10,196 nucleotides of DNA. Source: Ktedonobacter sp. Lineage in GTDB: Bacteria; Chloroflexota; Ktedonobacteria; Ktedonobacterales; Ktedonobacteraceae. Below, piece after piece: positions 1 to 6,025 of the stretch; position 1 is the first letter of the stretch; every line of letters starts with the position of its first letter. A program made the translations under genes and the position numbers. The stretch spans positions 1 to 10,196 of the forward strand of contig DMFQ01000106.1 in NCBI GenBank assembly GCA_003450555.1, written 5' to 3'. The notes under the pieces were generated by a model. That model was not told where the DNA came from and did not search any database. It was given only the letters and a program-made list of their open reading frames with translations.

Positions 1-53
1 GGAAAGCAGCGTGGGCGAACCATTCCCCGTATGGTTCGCCCACGCTGCTTTCC
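1..53. repeat. Perfect 23-bp inverted repeat (long hairpin) downstream of ftsH
   Basis: Bases 1-23 are exactly complementary to bases 31-53, leaving a 7-base loop (24-30, TCCCCGT). The right arm ends 20 bp past the ftsH stop codon, so on the minus strand the hairpin would form at the 3' end of the ftsH transcript. It could act as a transcription terminator, but the bases that would form the U-tract lie outside the window. The left arm starts at base 1, so the repeat may be longer than seen. A dispersed palindromic repeat or a mobile-element end is also possible. Confidence 0.7.
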
Positions 54-73
54 TAATCCCTCACCCAGGATTA

Positions 74-2068
74 TCAATTCAGATCGCCATTCAATGGCCC
101 TTGAAATTGCTGATTCACCGGGTGCGTCACGCCTGGCTCTGGCAATAGTTTCCCCTGTTCAGCGCTTCCAGACAACGCGATACTCGGTATTCCCGCCAGT
201 ATCGATGGAGACTCATACTGATCATCGTTGATCGGCTGATTGAAGAGAGACTCAAAGAGAGGGCCTTCCAACGTTTCTTCTTTAATCAAGCGCTCGCTGA
301 TCAAAATCATGCGTGTCTTATTTTGCATCACGATAGTGTATGCTTTATCAAAGGCTTCCTGGATGATGCGCCGTACCTCTTCGTCAATCTCACGAGCCGT
401 CTGTTCGCTATAGTTGCGCTGCTCACCAAAGTCTCTTCCCAGAAAGACGAGTTCTTCCTTGTGCCCTAATGCCATCGGGCCGATGCGACTGCTCATACCG
501 TATTCAGTCACCATTGAACGCGCAATCTTGGTCACTCGTTCGATGTCGTTTGAAGCGCCGGTAGTCACCTCTCCAAAGATGATCAACTCAGCAACATGCC
601 CACCGAGAGCATAGGCGAGCATATCCTCGAATTGCGGTTTGCTCCACAGGTAGCGATCTTCTGTGGGCAGCAGCATGGTAAAGCCACCAGCCTGGCCTCG
701 CGCTACAATCGATACTTTATGTACCGGATCGGTATTGGGTAATAACCGCGCTACGAGAGCGTGACCTATCTCGTGATAAGCTGTAATTGCTTTCTCCCGT
801 TCGCTAATGATGCGGCTCTTGCGAGCGGGTCCAGCCACTACGCGGTCAATTGCCTCTTCCAGCTCGCTCATGCCAATCGAGCGCTTATTTCTACGTGCTC
901 CGAGGATCGCTGCTTCATTCAGCAGATTGGAGAGGTCAGCTCCAGAAAACCCTGGGGTCTGCTTCGCCAGCGTATCCAGCGAAATATTCTTTTCCAGCGG
1001 CTTCCCTTTTGCGTGTACCTGTAAGATTGCCACTCGTCCACGAATGTCAGGCCGATCCAGCATCACCTGCCGATCAAAGCGACCTGGACGCAACAGGGCC
1101 GGGTCCAGTATGTCCGGTCGGTTAGTGGCAGCAATCACAATGACATTAGTATTGGTATCAAAGCCATCCATCTCAACGAGAATCTGGTTAAGTGTCTGTT
1201 CTCGTTCATCATGTGAGCCACCTAGACCGGCGCCACGCTGACGACCAACCGCGTCAATTTCATCCACAAAGACAATACAAGGGCTGTTCCGTTTCGCCTG
1301 ATCGAAGAGGTCACGGACACGGCTGGCACCAACACCCACAAACATCTCGACAAATTCAGATCCGCTAATACTGAAAAATGGCACTCCAGCTTCCCCGGCG
1401 ACAGCGCGAGAGATCAGCGTTTTACCTGTTCCAGGGGGTCCAACGAGCAGTAGCCCCTTTGGAATACGCGCACCGAGAGCGACGAATTTTTCAGGATATT
1501 TCAGGAATTCGACAATCTCCTGCAGTTCTTGTTTTGCCTCTTCAACACCGGCGACATCCGCAAATGTCACTGTTGATTTATTGCCCATAAACATACGCGC
1601 GCGACTCTTCCCAAAGGAAAGTGCCTGGTTATTGCTGCCCTGTGCCTGGCGCATCATAAAGATGAGTAACCCACCTATTAAAATAAAGGGGATGAAACTC
1701 ACCAGGATATTGATCCACGCAGCCACAGCACTGGGTGGTTCGTATTGGAGGACGAGTAGGCGGCTGTTGGAGTAGTCTATGCCATTGTCTTTGAGAACCT
1801 GGGTCGTATCAAATGTATCATTAACGCTGGCCGCTTCCTTGGTTGCACTGGAGGTGTTCCCCCTTGTTAGTGTCAGGGTATCGCTACTCACACTCAGCGT
1901 ATCTTGCTGATTTTTGTTCATGTCTGTCTTAATGTCCGCCAGGATGGTGGATACATTCACCGATTTCGTGTCGGACGGTGAACGGAAAAAGATCACAACT
2001 AGAACAATGGCTAGCGTAACCAGAAGCAATAACAAGCTCGTTCTGATCCATTTCCCATTGCTCAACAT
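74..2068 (-). CDS. ftsH: ATP-dependent zinc metalloprotease FtsH (membrane AAA+ protease)
   Basis: FtsH is a hexameric membrane-anchored protease that unfolds and degrades misfolded membrane proteins and short-lived regulators. The 664-residue product has the full family layout. Membrane helices lie at about 8-28 and 115-139, flanking an extracytoplasmic loop of about 85 residues rich in Ser, Thr and Asn. The AAA+ module has Walker A GPPGTGKT (210-217), Walker B IVFVDEID (265-272) and the second region of homology with TNRPD and RPGRFDR (315-333). The peptidase has the zinc motif HEIGH (432-436) and the third ligand Asp508 in the SNDIER segment. HEIGH replaces the common HEAGH but keeps HExxH. 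The ATG at 2068 has AGAGAGG upstream at good spacing. The C-terminal tail beyond about residue 610 is low-complexity-like and probably disordered. Length is normal for the family. It is transcribed alone from the promoter at 2194-2202, with a leader of about 120 nt. Confidence 0.97.
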   Translation of the reverse strand: MLSNGKWIRTSLLLLLVTLAIVLVVIFFRSPSDTKSVNVSTILADIKTDMNKNQQDTLSVSSDTLTLTRGNTSSATKEAASVNDTFDTTQVLKDNGIDYSNSRLLVLQYEPPSAVAAWINILVSFIPFILIGGLLIFMMRQAQGSNNQALSFGKSRARMFMGNKSTVTFADVAGVEEAKQELQEIVEFLKYPEKFVALGARIPKGLLLVGPPGTGKTLISRAVAGEAGVPFFSISGSEFVEMFVGVGASRVRDLFDQAKRNSPCIVFVDEIDAVGRQRGAGLGGSHDEREQTLNQILVEMDGFDTNTNVIVIAATNRPDILDPALLRPGRFDRQVMLDRPDIRGRVAILQVHAKGKPLEKNISLDTLAKQTPGFSGADLSNLLNEAAILGARRNKRSIGMSELEEAIDRVVAGPARKSRIISEREKAITAYHEIGHALVARLLPNTDPVHKVSIVARGQAGGFTMLLPTEDRYLWSKPQFEDMLAYALGGHVAELIIFGEVTTGASNDIERVTKIARSMVTEYGMSSRIGPMALGHKEELVFLGRDFGEQRNYSEQTAREIDEEVRRIIQEAFDKAYTIVMQNKTRMILISERLIKEETLEGPLFESLFNQPINDDQYESPSILAGIPSIALSGSAEQGKLLPEPGVTHPVNQQFQGPLNGDLN

Positions 2069-2161
2069 CAGGAATCCTCTCTATCATCAGGCAAGTAGCG
2101 CTCCTAAAGGTCTTCCTATGTACGCTATCCAAATGGAAGTACTACTAACTGGCCTGCGGCG

Positions 2162-2184
2162 TCTAACTCTTGCCTCTAACTCTT
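2162..2184. repeat. Direct repeat TCTAACTCTT x2, 13-bp period, in the ftsH initial transcribed region
   Basis: TCTAACTCTT occurs at 2162-2171 and again at 2175-2184, separated by GCC. On the ftsH-sense strand it reads AAGAGTTAGA twice. The copies begin about 10 bp downstream of the -10 element, at or just after the expected transcription start. They are well placed to be a repressor site or part of a regulatory leader, but no regulator is identified. Confidence 0.55.
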
Positions 2185-2193
2185 TTGTGGCTT

Positions 2194-2202
2194 ATTATAA
2201 CA
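2194..2202 (-). promoter_or_regulatory. Extended -10 promoter of ftsH
   Basis: On the minus strand this reads TGTTATAAT, an exact TGnTATAAT extended -10. No good TTGACA-like -35 lies 16-18 bp upstream, which is usual for extended -10 promoters. Transcription would start near 2187, giving a leader of about 120 nt before the ftsH ATG. Confidence 0.6.
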
Positions 2203-2251
2203 CACCTCACTGTGCATCTCGTAGGGGTATCTTTCACGAAAGTAGTGACCT

Positions 2252-2293
2252 TTGGTAGCACATTAGATTCAATTGGTAGCACATTGGGTTCAA
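2252..2293. repeat. 21-bp tandem duplication upstream of the ftsH promoter
   Basis: Two adjacent 21-bp units, 2252-2272 and 2273-2293, share TTGGTAGCACATT and TTCAA and differ at only two positions. The array lies about 50-95 bp upstream of the ftsH -10 element, where an activator or an A+T-rich upstream contact could act. With two copies and no spacers it is not a CRISPR array. It could also be a neutral duplication. Confidence 0.6.
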
Positions 2294-2383
2294 TAGGCCT
2301 GCATACATCTGTCGGCCAGTTGATCTCGGGCCATTTTTCGTCACTGCGACCCTGTTCTTTGGCGTACGTTGCTCGGATACTAC

Positions 2384-3112
2384 TCACATTCGTCGTGCCA
2401 GCACCAGCCCTCTCACCTCTCTTGCTCCTGCAGTGAAGAGGGGAGCCGCGCACGCCTCCAATGTCGCTCCCGTAGTTGCCACATCATCAATGATAACTAT
2501 AGTACGTCCAACGAGCGCGCCGGTTGCGTACGTTGGCGCACAGAGAAAAGCCCCCGCTATGTTGAGGTGGCGTTCCCTCATCGAAAGGCCAACTTGAGGA
2601 AGAGTGGCCCGGTGTTTCACTAGCATATGCTCATGAAATGGCACACCCACTTGCCTGGCACAGACCTCTGCCAATAATTGCGCATGATTATAGCCGCGTT
2701 CCTGCTGTCGATCTTTGTGCAATGGAACCGCGATAATGGCGTCAGCCTCCATCCTGATGCGCACGAACCTCTGTGCTAGCAGAAAGCCTAGCGGTTCTGC
2801 TAATCGTACATTGCCATCATATTTCAGGCCGTGAATACATGAACGAAGTGGTTCTTCGTACCCACTGACCCCGAATAATCCATTTAGTCCCTCAGGACCG
2901 CTGTGGCACGTCTTACAAGCCATGTCCGGCTCCAGTATCGCTTTGCCACAACGTTGACACGGAGATGGTATCACCGGGCCAAACATTGCCATACACGATG
3001 AACAAAGGATGGTCCCACTTCTTTTACAACCAGCACAGCGCGGTGGAAAGATTGTATCTATCAGGTGCTGGCCGCCGCGCTGGACCTGTTGGAATAGTGG
3101 TTGCTTTTTCAC
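2384..3112 (-). CDS. comF: ComF family protein (phosphoribosyltransferase-type competence protein)
   Basis: ComF proteins are needed for natural transformation in several bacteria, where they act in the cytoplasm on incoming single-stranded DNA with the ComFA helicase. The 242-residue product has the double-zinc-finger N-terminus: Cys26/Cys29, Cys37/Cys40, Cys52/Cys55 and Cys66/Cys69. A type I phosphoribosyltransferase fold follows, with the VPLHKDRQQERGYN segment (129-142) and the PRPP-binding loop VIIDDVATTGAT (206-217) containing the DD pair 209-210. Length is typical for the family. The ATG at 3112 overlaps the TGA of the upstream membrane-protein gene as ATGA, so the two are probably translationally coupled. 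No other competence gene is in the window, so the DNA-uptake role is inferred from the family alone. The weaker amidophosphoribosyltransferase-like label sometimes applied to this family is not supported as an enzyme function here. Confidence 0.93.
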   Translation of the reverse strand: MKKQPLFQQVQRGGQHLIDTIFPPRCAGCKRSGTILCSSCMAMFGPVIPSPCQRCGKAILEPDMACKTCHSGPEGLNGLFGVSGYEEPLRSCIHGLKYDGNVRLAEPLGFLLAQRFVRIRMEADAIIAVPLHKDRQQERGYNHAQLLAEVCARQVGVPFHEHMLVKHRATLPQVGLSMRERHLNIAGAFLCAPTYATGALVGRTIVIIDDVATTGATLEACAAPLFTAGAREVRGLVLARRM

Positions 3113-3930
3113 TCGGCTAACTCCCCGGCCTCTTCAGGCTCCACAGGCTTCAGAGCATAGACATAATGCAAGCAGGGAGAATATGTAACGTGTACAACGT
3201 CTCCTCGATGTAAAGAATGGTAGACTTCTTCACGAATTGCGAAGGTTAGAACCTGCTCTTGAGAGGATGCACCAATGAAACAAAGCGCAACGCCGTACCA
3301 TGTGCGCGTGGGACGTGGAGTCAATCCAGGACGATTTGTGCGTGTCTGTACTGCTGCGCGTAAACTGATGATCTTAGCTGTCGTCCCATAGTTTCCCTTC
3401 CTGTCGTGTAAATCACGCCATCCCCAATAAGCTAACACGGCGGGATACAGCAGCAGAACAGTACCCAGAAGTAACAATGCTACAGCGCCAACAAAAATTC
3501 CTAATGATCCGGAAGATGGTAGCATATAGTACTGGTCATTGCCCTCAAGGGCATACAAAATGTGTAAATTAGGCGAATAGTCCAGCAGGATATGATCGTT
3601 ATCATGAATAGCCACAAATGCAGAGTCAGAAACGCTCGGAAGAATCTCACCTGGGAAGCCGCTAGTAGAGAGATGAATCCTGAGATGAGGCTGCCTATCA
3701 TAACTATTCCTGAAATGCGCAGCTACAACACCGGTCACTTGAAGTGGCTGCGATACGCTATCCACGATGCCCGCTACCAGCGTTATTAGCCCGATACATG
3801 CCAGTAGCAGGGCCACCAACGAAATAAGTCCACCTAAGATAAGCGCATTTCGTGGTTTAATGCCAGGCCGCCAACTCCACCAGGAGATGAGTTCGCCCGC
3901 AAATGCGCTGACTTCTTGCTTCTGTCGCAT
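3109..3930 (-). CDS. Two-helix membrane protein with internally duplicated domain (DUF3592-like)
   Basis: I do not recognise a characterised family with certainty; the architecture resembles DUF3592-type membrane proteins. The 273-residue product has a hydrophobic segment at about 29-58 and a second at about 143-169, each followed by a soluble beta-rich stretch. The two stretches end in closely matching motifs: LDYSPNLHILYALE (116-129) and VTYSPCLHYVYALK (248-261). This indicates an internal duplication of a helix-plus-domain unit. The C-terminus is acidic. The ATG at 3930 has only a weak AGGA close upstream. A TATACT at 3978-3973 on the minus strand could be its -10, but no good -35 accompanies it. 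The stop codon overlaps the comF start by 4 bp, so the pair forms an operon, though nothing in the sequence ties this protein to DNA uptake. Confidence 0.85.
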   Translation of the reverse strand: MRQKQEVSAFAGELISWWSWRPGIKPRNALILGGLISLVALLLACIGLITLVAGIVDSVSQPLQVTGVVAAHFRNSYDRQPHLRIHLSTSGFPGEILPSVSDSAFVAIHDNDHILLDYSPNLHILYALEGNDQYYMLPSSGSLGIFVGAVALLLLGTVLLLYPAVLAYWGWRDLHDRKGNYGTTAKIISLRAAVQTRTNRPGLTPRPTRTWYGVALCFIGASSQEQVLTFAIREEVYHSLHRGDVVHVTYSPCLHYVYALKPVEPEEAGELAE

Positions 3931-4080
3931 TGTATCCTATAATTCTTACGTGCAATCTGGAAGAGGTTAAGCAGTATATGATGGTTTGAGAATAACTGCT
4001 GGCATTGTAACAAACTATCTTTTCACATACAAGAAGAACGAAATAGCAATAGTGGCTGGGAACTACGGCCCAAGAAACTA

Positions 4081-4089
4081 TGATATACT
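4081..4089 (+). promoter_or_regulatory. Extended -10 promoter of the small membrane protein gene
   Basis: TGATATACT matches the extended -10 form TGn followed by a TATAAT-like hexamer (TATACT). No clear -35 is seen. The predicted start near 4096 gives a leader of about 30 nt, ending in the ribosome binding site TTAGGAG at 4114-4120. Confidence 0.45.
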
Positions 4090-4127
4090 AAGGTTGCCTT
4101 AATCACACGATTGTTAGGAGACCAATG

Positions 4128-4502
4128 ATGGACGAGAAAAACGCCACCGAGCAAAGTACTATGGCATCACCTGTTGCCCAATCCATTCCCGCATCCCCGG
4201 AAATAGCAGCTACCGAACATAGAAAAGCCTATGGCACAGCCAAGACTGAAAACCTACGCGACTCCGGTATGTGGCGTATCCTTCTGCCGGCCTTTGTTAT
4301 ACTTCTTTGTATCGCCATACTTGCCGTTCCACTTATGATTTTGATCCCGCTCTTCGTCAGTTCATTGGATGTTAGCGCTCATACGCACAATCTCACGTGG
4401 CTCTGGATCACAATGATTGTACTCGAGGTTGGTATCGCTGCTATCATTATCTATGGCCTGTTAAAAACATTTTTAACCCAGGCTGGCAACTACCGGAACT
4501 AA
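4128..4502 (+). CDS. Small hypothetical membrane protein, two transmembrane helices
   Basis: I do not recognise this family. Two ATGs are adjacent, at 4125 and 4128. I chose 4128 because TTAGGAG (4114-4120) is then 7 nt upstream rather than 4; the choice changes one residue. The product of about 124 residues has a hydrophilic N-terminal 45 residues rich in Ala, Ser, Thr and Glu. Two strong hydrophobic segments follow, at about 50-79 and 90-115, and a short polar C-terminus. A hairpin-like topology with both ends on the same side of the membrane is likely. It is a single-gene unit, with its own extended -10 promoter and a strong terminator 77 bp downstream. It is divergent from the duplicated membrane protein at 3930 and convergent with the cupredoxin gene. 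Confidence 0.8.
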   Translation: MDEKNATEQSTMASPVAQSIPASPEIAATEHRKAYGTAKTENLRDSGMWRILLPAFVILLCIAILAVPLMILIPLFVSSLDVSAHTHNLTWLWITMIVLEVGIAAIIIYGLLKTFLTQAGNYRN

Positions 4503-4579
4503 ACACTCATGCAAATTTATCGTGTAGATCACCATGGAGTGTGATATAGCCTCAGTACCCTCGTAAGTGTCTCTATATA

Positions 4580-4620
4580 GCACAAGAACGTGATCTCACG
4601 TTCTTGTGCATCTTTTCTGA
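4580..4620 (+). terminator. Rho-independent terminator between convergent genes
   Basis: A 14-bp perfect stem pairs 4580-4593 with 4596-4609; the real loop would include the innermost pairs. It is followed by ATCTTTTCT. The T-rich side suits the plus-strand membrane protein gene. On the minus strand the same hairpin lies 22 bp past the cupredoxin stop but lacks a good U-tract, so it may work in both directions with lower efficiency there. Confidence 0.8.
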
Positions 4621-4631
4621 GCCGTTTAGCC

Positions 4632-5144
4632 TTACTTCACAACAATGGTGGCCGTCATATAGGGGTGGAAATCGCAATGGTAGGCGAAAGTCCCTGCATG
4701 AGAGAATTTGAAGGAAAATGTTGTGCCAGGTGCAATCGGGGTCGAGTCTCCAGAATTGAATGATTTGCCATCACTACTCGTTGCCGTGTGCGGAGTCTGC
4801 GTGGTATTCTTCCAGATCACGGTGGTACCAACTGAGATCGTCACCGATTTCGGGCTGAATGTGAATTGACCGCTGCTGTCCGTCGTGATGCTCACAGCCT
4901 GGGTAGCACCGGTAGGAGCCGTGGTCGCCGTGGGCGTCGTATTGCTTCCGCCGTTACCATATCTACCATAAGCAGAAGAAGTGGCTGTAGGAGAAGCCGT
5001 ATTGCTAGTTGCTGTCGGTGATGACGGCGAAGCTGAAGTTGATGAGTTGCTTCCACAAGCAGCTAAAAGCACCAGAACGCCTAAAATCAGAAGGCAAAAC
5101 ATGGTAAACGTGATGGGTCTGGTTCTGTTCATGTGTTTATTCAT
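4632..5144 (-). CDS. Cupredoxin (plastocyanin/halocyanin-like) lipoprotein
   Basis: This is a probable secreted, lipid-anchored blue copper protein acting in electron transfer or copper binding outside the membrane. The 170-residue product starts with a basic N-terminus, a hydrophobic signal segment (about 11-27) and a lipobox LAAC (27-30), so Cys30 is the expected lipidation site. Residues 31-80 are a flexible Ser/Thr/Pro/Ala/Gly-rich linker. The cupredoxin domain covers about 82-170. Type 1 copper ligands are all visible: His119 in TPHTA, then Cys157, His160 and Met163 in the HCDFHPYM segment. Start at 5144 is favoured by AGAGG 4 nt upstream; the second Met (residue 5) is too far from it. 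No respiratory gene is adjacent, so its redox partner is unknown. Confidence 0.93.
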   Translation of the reverse strand: MNKHMNRTRPITFTMFCLLILGVLVLLAACGSNSSTSASPSSPTATSNTASPTATSSAYGRYGNGGSNTTPTATTAPTGATQAVSITTDSSGQFTFSPKSVTISVGTTVIWKNTTQTPHTATSSDGKSFNSGDSTPIAPGTTFSFKFSHAGTFAYHCDFHPYMTATIVVK

Positions 5145-5289
5145 TGTTCCTCTTTTCCGAAAATGAACTTGCTATTATGACTATGCCTGGTCAATAGAGA
5201 TACATTCGTCTAGTTGAAAGTACGAGAGAAGGTTACGCTTCCTGATGCCGTGACTTTAGCAAAGTCTGCAAAAATCGCCCAAATTACTC

Positions 5290-5318
5290 TTGACTTTTCC
5301 AGCATCTACAAGTACACT
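5290..5318 (+). promoter_or_regulatory. Sigma-70-like promoter for a short transcription unit
   Basis: TTGACT (5290-5295) and TACACT (5313-5318) are separated by exactly 17 bp, matching five and four positions of the -35 and -10 consensus. Initiation near 5325 would give a leader of about 64 nt before the 25-codon ORF at 5389. Confidence 0.5.
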
Positions 5319-5388
5319 CATACCAGAATTATTGTCGTTTAGGTAGTGGCAAAGTAAGAAAATACATCGTTTAAGGGGGGTGAGTTCT

Positions 5389-5466
5389 ATGCAGAAAATG
5401 CTTGAAAGAGTCGCGCAATGTGTACAAAATGGTGGAACTCATCCGTTGAGCAACATAGAGGCGTAG
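5389..5466 (+). CDS. Possible 25-residue small protein or leader peptide
   Basis: This is a very short ORF reading MQKMLERVAQCVQNGGTHPL followed by SNIEA and a TAG stop. It is supported by its signals rather than by homology. GGGGGGTGA (5375-5383) is a strong Shine-Dalgarno match with the ATG 5 nt after it. A sigma-70-like promoter lies about 65-100 bp upstream, and a terminator-like hairpin with a T-rich tail begins about 40 bp after the stop. The peptide is too short for a membrane helix and has no signal peptide. It has one Cys and a mildly amphipathic N-terminus. It could be a real small protein, a leader peptide or a translated part of a small RNA. A longer overlapping frame (5418-5606) lacks a ribosome binding site and was not adopted. 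Confidence 0.4.
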   Translation: MQKMLERVAQCVQNGGTHPLSNIEA

Positions 5467-5507
5467 TAAGTAATGCTATGCTGATTGCTGTTGCTGCTTG
5501 GATTACC

Positions 5508-5530
5508 CTCGGGGTCCGAGCGTTTTCTTT
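5508..5530 (+). terminator. Short terminator-like hairpin after the 25-codon ORF
   Basis: A stem CTCGG (5508-5512) with CCGAG (5516-5520) and loop GGT is followed by CG and TTTTCTTTTT. The stem is only 5 bp, and an alternative ACCC/GGGT pairing competes, so this is weaker than the terminator at 4580. With the promoter at 5290 it would define a transcript of about 200 nt. Confidence 0.4.
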
Positions 5531-5762
5531 TTCCCCCCACTTTTCCTCACAATGCGCATATTCTCCTCAACATAAAAACAACCAAACTTCATCTTTAGAG
5601 AAATGAAATGATCTGCCAATTTTTTGTACGTCTTTCATGCCAATCGACCTTTTTAAGACGTACTCACCTGGTTAAAGAAAGGCCATACCAACGTGCATAG
5701 CCTGTTACGTCTGCGTGCCCAAAAGCAAGGAATCACTACCCCAATGGAGAGGAGGTGAAAGC
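5531..5762. other. Intergenic stretch upstream of the small basic protein gene
   Basis: No gene is supported here. The main structure is a 9-bp inverted repeat, GTACGTCTT (5626-5634) and AAGACGTAC (5655-5663), listed separately. The promoter for the gene at 5763 is not obvious. The final bases contain its near-perfect ribosome binding site. Confidence 0.5.
5626..5663. repeat. 9-bp inverted repeat GTACGTCTT / AAGACGTAC
   Basis: Perfect 9-bp arms at 5626-5634 and 5655-5663 are separated by 20 bp. The element lies 100-137 bp upstream of the small basic protein's ATG. The arm spacing (29 bp between equivalent points) is near three helical turns, compatible with a dimeric regulator, but a hairpin in a leader RNA is equally possible. 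Confidence 0.45.
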
Positions 5763-5954
5763 ATGAGAGGGAAGCTACGTGATAAACGCCTAGAGACGAA
5801 GCGCGACAACTTTAAGCGCGCATCGTTAGAGCGTCGCCGCACAACTAAACGCGACTCCCGTTCGCTTGCCGTCCAGTTGCATCAGCAATACGAACAAGAA
5901 AATGATTACAATTTAGACGACGAAGATAGCTTGGTAGAAAGCATCCAGAAATAA
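5763..5954 (+). CDS. Small charge-segregated hypothetical protein (63 aa)
   Basis: I do not recognise the family. The ATG at 5763 is chosen over an upstream in-frame ATG at 5715 because GAGAGGAGGTGA ends 4 nt before it, a near-perfect Shine-Dalgarno. The 63-residue product is divided by charge. Residues 1-33 are very rich in Arg and Lys (pattern KLRDKR, TKRD, ERRRTTKRD). The C-terminal third is acidic and Asn/Gln-rich (EQEND, DDED). There is no signal peptide or membrane segment. Such a basic stretch could bind nucleic acid or the ribosome, with the acidic tail modulating it, but that is only a guess from composition. It is a single gene, convergent with the thiolase/acyl-CoA dehydrogenase operon and separated from it by two hairpins. 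Confidence 0.7.
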   Translation: MRGKLRDKRLETKRDNFKRASLERRRTTKRDSRSLAVQLHQQYEQENDYNLDDEDSLVESIQK

Positions 5955-5958
5955 TGCA

Positions 5959-6002
5959 TTGTGGCAGCCAGCCTGACTCCTGTAGCAAGTTGGCTGCCAC
6001 AA
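5959..6002. terminator. 12-bp hairpin at convergent junction
   Basis: Bases 5959-5970 are perfectly complementary to 5991-6002 (core GTGGCAGCCA / TGGCTGCCAC), with a 20-base loop. It starts 4 bp past the stop of the small protein gene. There is no good T-tract on the plus strand; on the minus strand the following ATGCATTATTTCT is only moderately U-rich. It may be a weak bidirectional terminator or an RNA 3'-end stabiliser. Confidence 0.5.
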
Positions 6003-6025
6003 ACATCCCATGCTTTATGGGATGT
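6003..6025. terminator. 9-bp hairpin overlapping the acyl-CoA dehydrogenase stop codon
   Basis: ACATCCCAT (6003-6011) pairs with ATGGGATGT (6017-6025) around a 5-base loop. The right arm includes the last codons of the minus-strand acyl-CoA dehydrogenase and the loop contains part of its stop codon (6015-6017). It directly abuts the larger hairpin at 5959-6002, so the two may act together at the operon's 3' end. Confidence 0.45.

Larger units (their letters stand above)
2069..2383. other. Intergenic region between comF and ftsH (about 315 bp)
   Basis: No convincing gene is present. The stretch holds the ftsH promoter and long leader, a 13-bp-period direct repeat near the expected start of transcription and a 21-bp tandem duplication farther upstream, each listed separately. 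I see no clear terminator for comF, so read-through from comF into ftsH is possible. Confidence 0.6.

Noticed and set aside
807..1241. Plus-strand 144-residue open frame inside ftsH
   Set aside because: Antisense shadow of the highly conserved AAA+ domain; no ribosome binding site and no recognisable protein character.
2252..2293. CRISPR-like repeats
   Set aside because: Only two adjacent 21-bp units with no spacers and no cas genes nearby.
2163..2453. Minus-strand 96-residue open frame between comF and ftsH
   Set aside because: It overlaps the end of comF in another frame, covers the ftsH promoter and repeats, and part of its sequence simply translates the 21-bp tandem duplication. Composition is not protein-like.
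5418..5606. 62-residue open frame overlapping the 25-codon ORF
   Set aside because: No ribosome binding site before either in-frame ATG, and it runs through the terminator-like hairpin. Kept only as an alternative reading in the small-unit finding.
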